The notes beneath the pieces are model-generated. The model was given only the letters and a program-made list of their open reading frames with translations, had not been told where the DNA came from and searched no databases. DNA of 64,000 nucleotides, taken from assembly GCF_000090795.2 (NCBI RefSeq), contig NW_003546408.1, forward strand, positions 56,266-120,265. The letters are read 5' to 3'. Position numbers and translations under genes: made by a program. The stretch is from Amphimedon queenslandica. Lineage: Eukaryota > Porifera > Demospongiae > Haplosclerida > Niphatidae. Positions 1 to 10,150 of the stretch are shown here, piece after piece; the stretch's first letter is position 1; each line of letters begins with the position of its first letter.

Positions 1-359
1 AATAACTCACTTTAGCTTCAGCATAAATAATACTTGGAGTCACTTTAAAACAGCTGTAAAATAATTTTTATTATTAGTGCACTTTTCTCTCCTTGTATCT
101 CCTCTCTCTCTCTCTCTCTCTAAACTAACGAGTTTTGTTCTTGAAAGCATCTGTTAGTTTGTGCTATGAATGCCGGTGCTCTAGTCCCAATCTTGTTACA
201 TGTGCGTCCACTCATATCAACCAAATGTCTATCAACAACTAGCCATTCACTAGCACCATTCTAAAATATTAGTAATTATAATTCATGCATGTACATGTAC
301 ATGTACAGGAAAACACTAATGAGTTACAGACTTACAGTACATGTACATGTAATTCTTAC

Positions 360-491
360 TCGAACTTGAGCGTGTTCTCTAAGAGTCTGAGGATTACTAG
401 CTGCCCTCCAGTCCGGTGTTAAGATATATTTACTATTAAAATTTGCAATGTAGCTATTCAATTTGAAATCGCCCAACCACACTGCCTTGAT
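360..491 (-). CDS. Candidate internal exon of an unidentified gene
   Basis: On the minus strand an acceptor (TTATAG) and a good donor (GTAAGA) bound 132 bases that are open in one frame, giving 44 residues. They contain the stretch VWLGDFKLNSYIANF and the end LTPDWRAASNP. The length is a multiple of three and the bases next to the exon look intronic, including a TTG/TTA-rich tract upstream. I do not recognise the protein. The upstream exon is not secure: a weak donor near base 557 could join it in phase. It could be a spurious open frame. Confidence 0.3.
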
Positions 492-1188
492 CTATAATAG
501 AAAAAAACAACATAAAACAACAACAACAACATTAACAACAACAACACAACAACAAAAAAACTTGCATTGGTTCCTGACGATTTTCCAACTTGATTCTGGT
601 TCGTATTCTGCCCAATACGGTCGGGCCCTATCTCAGCATACCCAATCGTCCTCCATACGTCTTCTGTCCCTCCTCCTCTTCCAAATATTTCTCTCTTGTA
701 GTCCAACTCTTGGACTGTTACATTAATTGTATAAGTGATATATGGCTGGAGGACTTCAAATACATTGTAACTGTAAAAATGAACTGTCTCTCATTATTAT
801 TGATATTATTCCTACTTGAGTGAGTCATAAGTGATGCAAATTGCTTGTGAGTATCTATGAGAATGATAGTGACCAACTTTACTTCCTACTCCTCTCTTGT
901 ATTCCCAGGCTCTTGAAAGCTTCTCGTCTCTTGTAGCCCAGCAGCAATAGCCCTGCATGTACATGAACACAAGTATGTGTACATGTAGATTTGTAGTGCA
1001 TTGCACATCTTACTCCATGGCTGCTGCAGCGAGGCTTTTTGCCACAGTAATCGATCCCAAGGAAATGATTAGTTATGGACAAATAATATTCAGCTGGCTG
1101 ATTATTGACACTCTAGAGAATAAATCATTAAAAAAAATTAATATCATTATAGTTTCTTTTAAATCAACCTTACACCAATGTATCTTAG

Positions 1189-1763
1189 TGGGTATCTGAT
1201 GAGTACGTCGGATTTGGTTACAGTGATACGTATCGGTTTCCTCAACTGCTCTCTTTTCAATGTGCTCCCAGACCTGGTTCTGTTATTAACATGTTTTATA
1301 TCAGCATAGATACTGCCAGACTCTCCCTGCATGAAACTTAATATTATTTAAAGTATTATAAATCCACACAAATTAAAGCTACAGGAGCATAAACAAGACA
1401 AGCAAGCTGGTACCAGGGAGCTCCAAGACAAGACGTGATATAATGCTTTACCTGTCCATTCCTAACTGCTAGAGCAACCAGAAACTTTTTACTGCACGCT
1501 TCTCCGTTGGATAATATCGGGTCATAAGAAGCGCTCTGCCTTTGACAGAACTGTATCTCGCTCGAGGAGACCAGAGAGGCCGATACAGACCAGTAGCTGT
1601 GGAAAGGATAAAGACTGGAGAAGAGAATGAAATAGAAAGCTATGGCCGTCATAACAATTATAGCGAGTTGCCAAGGCGACGCGATTATAGAGAGCTTTCT
1701 CTACCAAGTTTACATGAGAGGAAAAGACTGTTGACAAACAATCCAAAAGACAGGTTTCAATAA
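1189..1763 (+). CDS. Candidate last two exons of an unidentified plus-strand gene
   Basis: A terminal open frame runs from an acceptor at 1547-1548 to a TAA at 1761-1763. It is rich in Arg and Glu (RGDQRGRYRPVAVERIKTG, then ELPRRRDYRELSLPSLHERK), like a cytoplasmic tail, and an AATAAA lies near 1822. Upstream, another open stretch after an acceptor at 1187-1188 reads WVSDEYVGFGYSDTYRFPQL. A weak donor near 1280 would join the two in phase. The minus strand here is also open between 1451 and 1597, so the coding strand is not certain. No family was recognised. It converges on the GPCR-PIPK gene. Confidence 0.3.
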
Positions 1764-1859
1764 TTTCTATTATCAATAGAGTACACTCAAAGCACACAAA
1801 AAATCGACACACACTCACACATAATAAATCGTTTTTATTCATTATTACTATTTTAATTT

Positions 1860-3972
1860 CTATATAAAAATACGATCCATGGCGTCCATGAATCTCTGCC
1901 CGTATTTCTTCTCATCCACGGCCGAGATACCCTCGCCGTCTTTGCAGAGTATCCTTGTTTTTGTGAAATTCTCAATTTTCTTGTCAAAATTATAAACCTG
2001 GAGAATGTCCACAATACCAAAATAATACGTGTCGGTGGGTAGATCCTCTATGCTGAATACTTCATACGGAGCCTCATCAGGGAGCACGATGGACCCATGC
2101 GACGTCACTAGGTTACCGTTAAGCGGGTGATTAGGACTAAATGAGCGGAGGCCACCATAGTCTCGACGATACCATGGTACATGGTGAGACCTTGGTCGCT
2201 GTCCCTCATTAGTGGAGTCCTCAATATTGTCGTCGTAGACTGAATCAAGAGTCGGTCTTCTGTTAGCTAGAGCTGCTCCTCTTTCCAGTGTACTCTTTGG
2301 AGAAGAGCTAAGTGAGGATATGAGAGGTATCTCTTCTGCCCCTCCTCCTCCTCCAAAAGTGACTTGAGTAAAGTCGTCGCCGTCAGCAAATTCGACTGGT
2401 AGCGAGTGCTGGAATCTTTGGCGGGTCTCTTTTGAGTGATGATGGATCCCGAGTAGCATACTGTAGTCCATGATATGGAGAGAAGAAAGGAAGTCAATGT
2501 CACGTTGGAGCTGTTCCAGTAGCTGTGCCTTCGCTTCAGGTCCTATCACGATTGGTTTCTGAAGATCGAGATCTTTCAGAGTCTTCTTGAAACGTTCTTC
2601 CTTCTTCTCGTTACCCTTGAGTACCCTACGCCCGATACGAGAGCCCTTCAGGTCGTAGCGTTCGTTCATCTTAAGGTTCTCATTGTTGTGGAATAAGTTC
2701 TCCATAACAACGACACTAATGTACCGTTGTTCACTAGCCAGTCGGACCTTGTGAAGACCATAGAGCCTCACGATGACACTGTCCGGATTATTATGCATGT
2801 AATCATAATAACGAAATGCAATCTTCTGAAGGAATGCCTCCTCTTCAGACGTCACGGTCTTAATAATGTATTTGTAATCGCGAGTAAAGTAAAAGAAACT
2901 ACCACTCTTCCCTTCGGTGAATTTCTCTAGCATCCCACTGCTCTCCACGTCCTGATCGTCACGAATATGGAATGACTGCTGGTACTCGGCTGGGCTGACT
3001 CCATAGGAATGACGCAGTAGGCCAAAAACTGTCGGCTCAATATCGATAAAGGCAAAATCCTTGAGTGTGTTTGAGGGACGGAAGGGAATCCGTCTTTTGT
3101 GAACCTCCTGGTACTTCGGATCAGAGTATTTGCTCTTGGTCTCCTCCTCGTGAACCTCCTCGTCCCACTTTACCATCACGTGTGCCATGAACGGATCACG
3201 GACGGATCCAAGGTGGGTCCGCTGGTTCTCCTCCTCCGAATTGAGTTTCACTGCATCGAGGATCCCATAGTTGATACAGAATATGACATCTTTACGGAGT
3301 ATAGTGTTGATTCTGCTCTGTTCCAACCCAACCAGTGGAGTATGGAGGTTGTCCTGGGGCAGATAAAGGTTTCTATAGCGCCATGCCTTGTACCTCAAAA
3401 AAATGTTCTTAAAGTCTTTGGGGCCGATCGAAAAGGTCACCCACCAAACAAAAAGGTCAACGGCGCCCCTCGAACTGTGTATGACGGCGAAGATAAAAGC
3501 TAGTATTAAGCTGCCATGGTCGGCAAAACACATGCGATCTTGGTTATAGTGAGAAGACGAGCTAATACTTAATTGTGTGATCCACAACGGTATGATTAAG
3601 ATGGTTTCAATACCAAGGAATAACACATAGAGCGTATTTTGTTTTATTATATGTCGTCTCGTTTCGCTGCTTGCGGGGAATTTACCGAAGAGGATGCAAA
3701 GAGCTACAAGATTGACGACTAGCGAAAAAATCCAGAGGATAAAATGTGGAAGGTAATAGAGGAATAGTGAAGTGACAGCAAACTTTGAGACTGTTTCATC
3801 AACTGATATCCAACAAAAGAAAAACATTGATGCCCCTTTAAAAAGAAATGAAATATAATAATAATAACAAATGGATACAAGAGAAAGAGAAAGAGAGAGA
3901 GAGAGGGGGGGAGAGAGAGGGAGAGAGAGAAGGAGAGAGGGGGAGAGAGGGGGAAAGAGAGAGAGAGAGAGG

Positions 3973-4008
<36 letters not shown>

Positions 4009-4664
4009 AACCTGGTCCCACTCTCATTTCTCCAATGGCTGATAGTCCCAGTATAACTGCTCCTAACAAAGAAACTGACCAAATGAACAAATGTGACTTC
4101 CAACCATGATGTGACCCTAGCCTACATATACATACAAGTGCTCATTAATTAGAAAAAACAGACTACTTACCCAAAAGGGTTTCGTATAGCTCTGATGAGA
4201 TCATATGCCAAAAGAGCGTACCAAAGATTCGCCGCTATAAGTGAGAACTGAAATATCAAACCAAAAGCTAAACAAGCATTTTTGTTTCCCTCTGCACCAA
4301 AAAGTATTATGTGACATATCGATATTAGAAAATCGAGAGACGTTCTGAGTGTGTGTGGGATAGGAGAGGTGTAAAAATGAAAATAATATATGGATCTAAT
4401 ACGTGCATACCTTAATAAGAATACTCTAGATGAGTAGCCCCACAGCCTCTTAATGAGAATATATGTGAGAAAAACCAGACAACAGCAAGAGAAAGAGACA
4501 ATACTGATTGATAGGTAGACAGCAGGGACATGCTCAAACTCCCTACAGAAATTATAATCCTCCGGACAAGATGCATTCGTAAGATCAGCCAATGGACTAC
4601 AATTGAAGTTACCAGCCTTGGCCATTTTTTGCAGAGCAGTTAGTGGGAGGAGCTGATAAAACAT
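1860..4664 (-). CDS. GPCR-PIP kinase fusion (seven-TM receptor with C-terminal phosphatidylinositol phosphate kinase)
   Basis: Four exons (4411-4664, 4171-4344, 4012-4121, 1860-3835) join in frame to 837 residues. Seven hydrophobic segments lie near residues 50-72, 87-100, 107-133, 152-172, 200-230, 244-270 and 288-310. TM4 is formed only by the third exon, and FCWI before TM5 recalls cAMP-receptor/Frizzled-like receptors. The cytosolic half is a PIP kinase: GSFFYFTRDYKYIIKT with the ATP-binding Lys near 505, DLKGS at 574-578, MDYSMLLG at 635-642 and GIVDILQ near 786-792 (usually GIID). A ~130-residue insert precedes the last motif. This architecture is known from Dictyostelium RpkA and oomycete GPCR-PIPKs; it should couple ligand sensing at a membrane to PIP phosphorylation. 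An alternative start is Met14 (ATG at 4625). It is divergent from alpha-SNAP with a 42-bp gap. Confidence 0.88.
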
Positions 4665-4706
4665 ATTACGCCCATTTAGGGTCGTGGTTTGACCTTTAAA
4701 ATTAAA
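4665..4706. promoter_or_regulatory. Divergent promoter, GPCR-PIPK / NAPA
   Basis: Only 42 bases separate the two start codons, so 5' UTRs and promoter elements must overlap the genes. The gap holds ACGCCCAT and a TGACCT half-site-like word. No TATA box was seen. Confidence 0.5.
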
Positions 4707-6453
4707 ATGGCTGAAAATCCAGAACCGGCTACAACGGCCCCAGAAGAAAGCACAGTCCCTTCTCCCCAGGCTCACACGCCTATCTCAGAACAAGAGAAAA
4801 AGGCGGCAGCTTTCATGGAACAGGCAGAGAAGAAAGTCCAGTCTGCCTCCACTTTTATGGGGAAAATGTTTGGGTAAGGACAAGCAATCATACTATCAAT
4901 ATTATGTAGAGGGGGGGGGCTGTGTATATTTTGTAGTGGTGCGTCAAAACTGGAAGATGCAGCTGACCTTTACACAAGAGCAGCCAATCAATTTAAAGTG
5001 GCAAAATCTTTTGAAAGTACGGTTTAAAATATGGGCGTGGCCGGTATGACCTATTATTATTATTATTATAATTCCCCTCTTTCTTTTCTTAGGGTCCGGT
5101 GATGCTTTTGTAGCAGCTGCTCAGCTTCACATTGATAAGCTTGATTCGCGTCACGAGGCGGCTAATAGCTACTCTGAAGCTGCTCAAGTGTACAAGAAAG
5201 TCAAACCTGACAGTAAGTGATGTCATCATTGTTTATCATTCAAATGCCATCATCACTATCATTTATTATCATTCTTTTTTGTAGAGGCCATTGAGTGCTA
5301 CCAGCTGTCTGTCGATATTTATTCTGACATGGTAACTAATACTAACTATTATTATTAATGATAACAGTAGAGGGAGGCATTCTTGTTTTTTGATTAATGT
5401 TTTGTTTCTCTTGTCAAGGGTCGTTTTGGACTTGCTGCAAGATACTACATGAATATGGCAGAGATTGAAGAGGAGCAAACACATTATGATAAAGTATTCT
5501 CACTTTACACACACACACACACACACACACACTGTCTTTCCTTCGTGTCTCATTAATCAAATTATTCGTTAAGATATTTTAATTTTACTCACACATTTAT
5601 ACATTTATGTATAACTATGTGCATGTACTCCACTATTTTACTTATTCTGTATCTAGTCAATAGTTTACTACGAGCGAGCTGCTGACTACTACAGAGGAGA
5701 GGACTCCAATGCGTAAGAAAGTATTTATGTTAAATCTCAATGTTACTCGCTTTTTTTTTCTAGCTCTGCAAACAAGTGTTTGCTCAAGGTGGCTCATATG
5801 TGTGCTACTTCACAGAATTTCCAGAAAGCAGCAGAACTTTTTGATGAGGTACTTTCATTACTATAAACCCTTCATCTCTTACTGCCAATACATGTACACA
5901 TATAACCTTCACTATTTCTCTCTCAAGATTGGTAAAGGCTGCCTTGACAATGGCCTATTAAAATATTCTGCTAAAGACTATTTCTTCAAGGCATTGCTGT
6001 GCTGGTTCTGTCTTGATAGGGACTCTGTCCAAGTAAGGAAGAATTGGGAGAGAGAGAGTGTGTCATTATACTAATTTGTACAATAGAGAAAGATTGATGA
6101 ATATAAAGCAATCCATCCAGCTTTTGATGGCACTAGGGAACTGAAACTGATAGAGGTTAGGAAAGAACAAACAACATGTACTCCATCCCCCTCTCTCTCT
6201 CTTTCTCTACACAAACACAAACAACACTACACAAACATTATTAGAATCTCTTGGAAGCCGTACTGGATGAAGATACTGACAAATTTGCTGAGCACGTATG
6301 TCCTTGCTTTAGCTCTTTTATCATTAATCTCTCTCTCTCTCTCTCTCCTAATAGGTAGCAGAGTATGATTCTATCTCTCGTCTTGATGCATGGTTGACCG
6401 CCATCCTCCTCCACCTTAAAAAGTCGATAGACGCTGAGCCTGAAGTTAACTAG
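4707..6453 (+). CDS. NAPA: Alpha-SNAP (soluble NSF attachment protein)
   Basis: Eleven exons (4707-4873, 4937-5016, 5093-5212, 5285-5331, 5419-5493, 5657-5712, 5764-5848, 5928-6032, 6087-6155, 6245-6295, 6355-6453) join in frame to 317 residues, against about 295 in vertebrates; the extra length is a Thr/Pro-rich N-terminus. Conserved stretches include [36 protein letters not shown] and the C-terminal [19 protein letters not shown]. Alpha-SNAP recruits NSF to cis-SNARE complexes for disassembly on membranes; the TPR-like helices are spread along the protein. All introns are short; several acceptors are preceded by CT repeats. ATG at 4707 starts the conserved protein; the upstream in-frame ATG at 4689 is less likely. 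Confidence 0.93.
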
Positions 6454-6787
6454 CAGCTTTATTAAATCCCTTTATAAGACAAGCCCACTTCTGCAAGCAA
6501 AGAGTGCTATAGACGTTATAGATATATGTCATGCGTGTCGTTTCATATTTAATCCTATATAATTATTAATTATAATTATAATTATTATTATTGTTGTTGT
6601 TGTTGTTCTTTGTTAAACCCGTAATTAAATCTACAAGCAATAATAATTAATACAATAGACATTTTATACTCTGCAATCTCGTAGCTACGAAAAGATAAAA
6701 ACTAATAAATACTGATAATGAGACTCTAAAGGTTTTATGATCGATGTATGATGTGCTCTCTATTAGGGCCAGTACCCACCCACTCAA
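6454..6787. other. 3' to 3' spacer, NAPA / ADSS
   Basis: AT-rich spacer between two converging stop codons, with runs of TTATTATTGTTGTTG and both-strand AATAAA-like words, so the two 3' UTRs probably overlap. No further gene seen. Confidence 0.5.
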
Positions 6788-9700
6788 CTAATTAAAAGAG
6801 GAGAGAGATACAGTAATACATGTGGATTGATACACAATAATGTTCTTGCCTTTAACTTCAATCAGTTCTTCAATTTTTTCAATGTAGTTTCGTGCGTTTA
6901 TAGGCAATTGGTCATAATTAGTAACACCTGCTGTTACCTACACGTACATGTACAACAACAAAATAAACAAAATGAATAATAATACATGTAGATGTACATG
7001 TAGTATCAATAAATATTGTAGATTGTACCTCTGGTGCCCAGCCAGGTAATGTAACATAGTCAACTTCAACACGTTCTAACTGACTCTGTTCAGCTGGAGG
7101 GAACGAACAATGATTAGATTAGCAAGTAATTACAGTAAAAGAAACATGCACTATTAATAATACTGTATAAACATGTACATGTAAATGTACATACATGTAT
7201 ATGTACATGTATGTACATGTAATTTTGGTTGGAATCAGCTCATTCTATACAACATAAAAAATAATTATGTGTATGTAGTACATGTACATGTACAGTACAT
7301 CTAAAAAAATTATAAAAATAAGGAATTCTGTCCTAGCCTTTTTGACAAAAAACCATTACCATAATAGTACAGCAAATTTTGGAGTAAATTTTTTTAATCA
7401 TAAAAATCCAATTTTGAAAAAATGGGCTATAGCCTTTGCTTTAAAATAATTGGCTTGTTTTTTAAATGCTCGTAACTCAAAGAATACTGCTCTGAAACAG
7501 CTCAAATTTTCTACATAGCATAAGGACATTAGCCAATTTTTTTAAAAGCATGGGCTATAGTACAGGAAAATTTTCAGAAAATGGCCCATTTTAAAAAATG
7601 ACCATAACTTGAAAAACTTTAGCCTGAATCACCTCAAACTTTCTACATAGCATAAGGACATCAATATGCATCAAAAAATGTCATAAAAATTGGGGGTTAT
7701 TTCGGAGCCATTTTTTGGAAAAAACCATGGGCTATAGTACAGGGACTTTTTTCAGAAATTGGCCTGTTTTTAAAAAAGGTCGTAACTCGAAAAATTTTAG
7801 TCGGAATCAGCTTAAACTTTCTACACAGCATAAGGACATCAATATGTATCAAAAAATGTCATAAAAATTGGGGGTTATTTCGGAGCCATTTTTCTGAAAA
7901 AACCATGGGCTATAGTACAGGGGCTTTTTTCAGAAATTGGCCTGTTTTTAAAAATGGTCGTAACTCGAAAAATTTTAGTCGGAATCAGCTCAAACTTTCT
8001 ACATACATGTACATGTAGCATAAGGACATCAATATGTATCAGAAAATTTAATGAAAAATCTTTGATGAACACATGTACATGTACCATGCATTACGATTAC
8101 AATAGATTCTCTTATTATCAATTATTACCATTACATATGCACATGTACTACATGCGTAGCACTACTATTACCCCATGTACATGTACATGTACATGTATGG
8201 ACTAAAGAAAGATCTCTTTTAATCGCTCACCTGGCATAGAATCCAATTTCTTCCCATCTAGATTATAAGCCACGCCTATTTTAAGCTCTTTAAACGTGTC
8301 AAATATATCAATTTTAGTAAGAGCAATGCTTTCATATCCATTGATGGTGTTGCTGTATTTTGCCACCATCACGTCGAACCAGCCACACCTCCTCTTGCGA
8401 CCAGTAGTCACGCCCCTTTCCTTCCCGATCGATTGTATCTTATCACCAATCTCCTAAAAATCAGTACAGTATATCCCAGTATATCCCAGTATATCTCAGT
8501 ATATCTCAGTATATCCCATGCATACATTTTTCTGTTCTGTGGGAAAAGCTCCTCCCCCCACTCGTGTAGTGTAGGCTTTGAAAACTCCATAGACTCTATC
8601 AATACGCCTTGGGGGAATACCTAGTCCGGTACAGACTACACCAGCAGTACAGTTTGAAGAGGTTACATAAGGATATGTGCCTGAAGGAGAAAGACAGTTC
8701 AAAAGCTACACATAGCTTATTATTATTTACCAAAATCAATGTCCAGCATTACTGCATTGGCTCCTTCGACTAGTACACTCTTACCGTCACTCACTGCTTT
8801 GTTTACCAGCTGGATTGTATCACAGACCAGTGGGCGTAACTTCTCTTTATACTCCTACACATTATGAATCTGTAACCATGTACATTTTGTACATGTACAT
8901 GTACTGTACATGTAGATTCAGATATAATTACTACCTCACACTTCTTTATTTCCTCATCAATGTTAACTTCGAGAGTTGGAAATCTGATAAACAAAATTAC
9001 CAAAATATTATTATTTATTTATTTTGACTTTCAGTACCTTATAAAATATCCTGATAGCAGATTCTCTAGCCTGTGCAAATAAGAGAGGAGGATAAAGGGA
9101 GAGAGAGGGATGCACATGTACCAGTACATGTACATGTAGGGGTAATTTATAAAGGCAGGAGATAATAACTAATCTTGATTACTTTTCTCTTAGAACAGCT
9201 GGCTCAGTAAACAAATCACAGATCCTTAGACCTGATCTTGTACTCTTTATCAATGAGTGAGAGGAGGGAGAAAGAAATGATAGACATACATTATAAATTA
9301 ACTTAATCAGTCTGCTCTCATTAAAGTACTACCTTTGCAGCATACGTTGGTCCTATCCCTTTCTTAGTTGTCCCAATGGCTTTCTCCTTCTCTATCAATT
9401 GATCGATCTTTTGATGAAAGTCAAAAACTGAAAATAAGGAGAAGAAAGGAAGGGACATGGATGTGCTGTAATATAATGAAAGGCTTCACTGACCAATGTG
9501 TGCTCTATCTGATACCTTTAGTCTCTCCTCCCAACCTTTTAAACCTTTAGCCACGTTCTTTTGAATCTCATCAAATAGGCCGGGAAGATGAATGACCATA
9601 CCATTACCTAAAGAATGGCATAAATGGAAGCAAGGAGAGTCAGAAATTAAAACTTTTCATGATATTTTGAATCACTTACTTACCCATGACAGACGTACAA

Positions 9701-10063
9701 GTCTCGTTAATTATACCACTAAAATAATTATAAAAATAAAAAATAAAATATTAAATTTAATTGTAACACCTTCAAAGTGATTGCAATGATCAATTAACAT
9801 AGCTCTGTATTTATCAGCAGAGGGTATTAATTACCTTGGTAATAAGTGGAAATCGTACGCAGTCCCACCAGCTATAACTGTGTGCCCAGCATTATTGCCG
9901 CCCTACAGATTCAATATTCCCGTTGCTCTTTAATTGCTCACGCTATCAAATAGCAGCTTACCTGACAGCGGCAGACATAGTCTACTTTTTCAGCCAAGAG
10001 GTCAACCAGTTTTCCTTTTCCCTCGTCTCCCCATTGCCCTCCAAGAACTACTGTTACTGACAT
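6788..10063 (-). CDS. ADSS: Adenylosuccinate synthase
   Basis: Catalyses the GTP-dependent first step from IMP to AMP. The first exon (9962-10063) encodes the P-loop-like [16 protein letters not shown]; the next gives GGNNAGHTV, followed by [14 protein letters not shown]. The exon at about 8222-8411 encodes [19 protein letters not shown] and ALTKIDIFD, both diagnostic of the family. The last exons read [12 protein letters not shown], then [19 protein letters not shown], and end with a non-canonical tail [12 protein letters not shown] before TAG at 6788-6790. An intron near 7.1-8.2 kb is filled with the dispersed CTATAGTACAGG repeat family. It is divergent from the CapA-domain gene. I am sure of the family; some internal exon edges were not fixed. 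Confidence 0.9.
7255..8085. repeat. Array of the dispersed CTATAGTACAGG repeat family (ADSS intron)
   Basis: Four or more degenerate units of roughly 130-180 bp. Each holds GGAATCAGCTCAAACTTTCT, a CATAAGGACATCAATATG word, an ATTTCGGAGCCATTTTT stretch and CCATGGGCTATAGTACAGG. Units diverge by substitutions and small indels. The same family recurs at six or more other places in this window, all non-coding. Confidence 0.75.
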
Positions 10064-10150
10064 TTTTTCTTCCCTCCTCTTTACTAGGGGGCGTGTCCCA
10101 TATTGGGGGACACGCCCATCTACATTTATTAATAGTTATAAAAAATCTTA
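10064..10150. promoter_or_regulatory. Divergent promoter with palindromic GGGCGTGTCCC arms, ADSS / CapA-like
   Basis: The 87-bp gap contains an inverted repeat: GGGCGTGTCCC at 10089-10099 and its exact reverse complement at 10107-10117, seven bases apart. The GC-box/CACCC-like arms point both ways, suiting a bidirectional promoter. No TATA box seen. Confidence 0.5.

Noticed and set aside
3099-3503. 134-residue open frame on the plus strand
   Set aside because: Exact antisense of the GPCR-PIPK kinase exon with no splice or promoter support.
3848-4056. Open frames of Glu/Arg repeats (plus) and Ser/Leu repeats (minus)
   Set aside because: They are the GA/CT tract in a GPCR-PIPK intron; the minus frame only reads through because CT repeats carry no stops.
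7255-8085. CRISPR-like repeat array
   Set aside because: Units are long, diverged and directly adjacent without unique spacers, in a eukaryotic intron.
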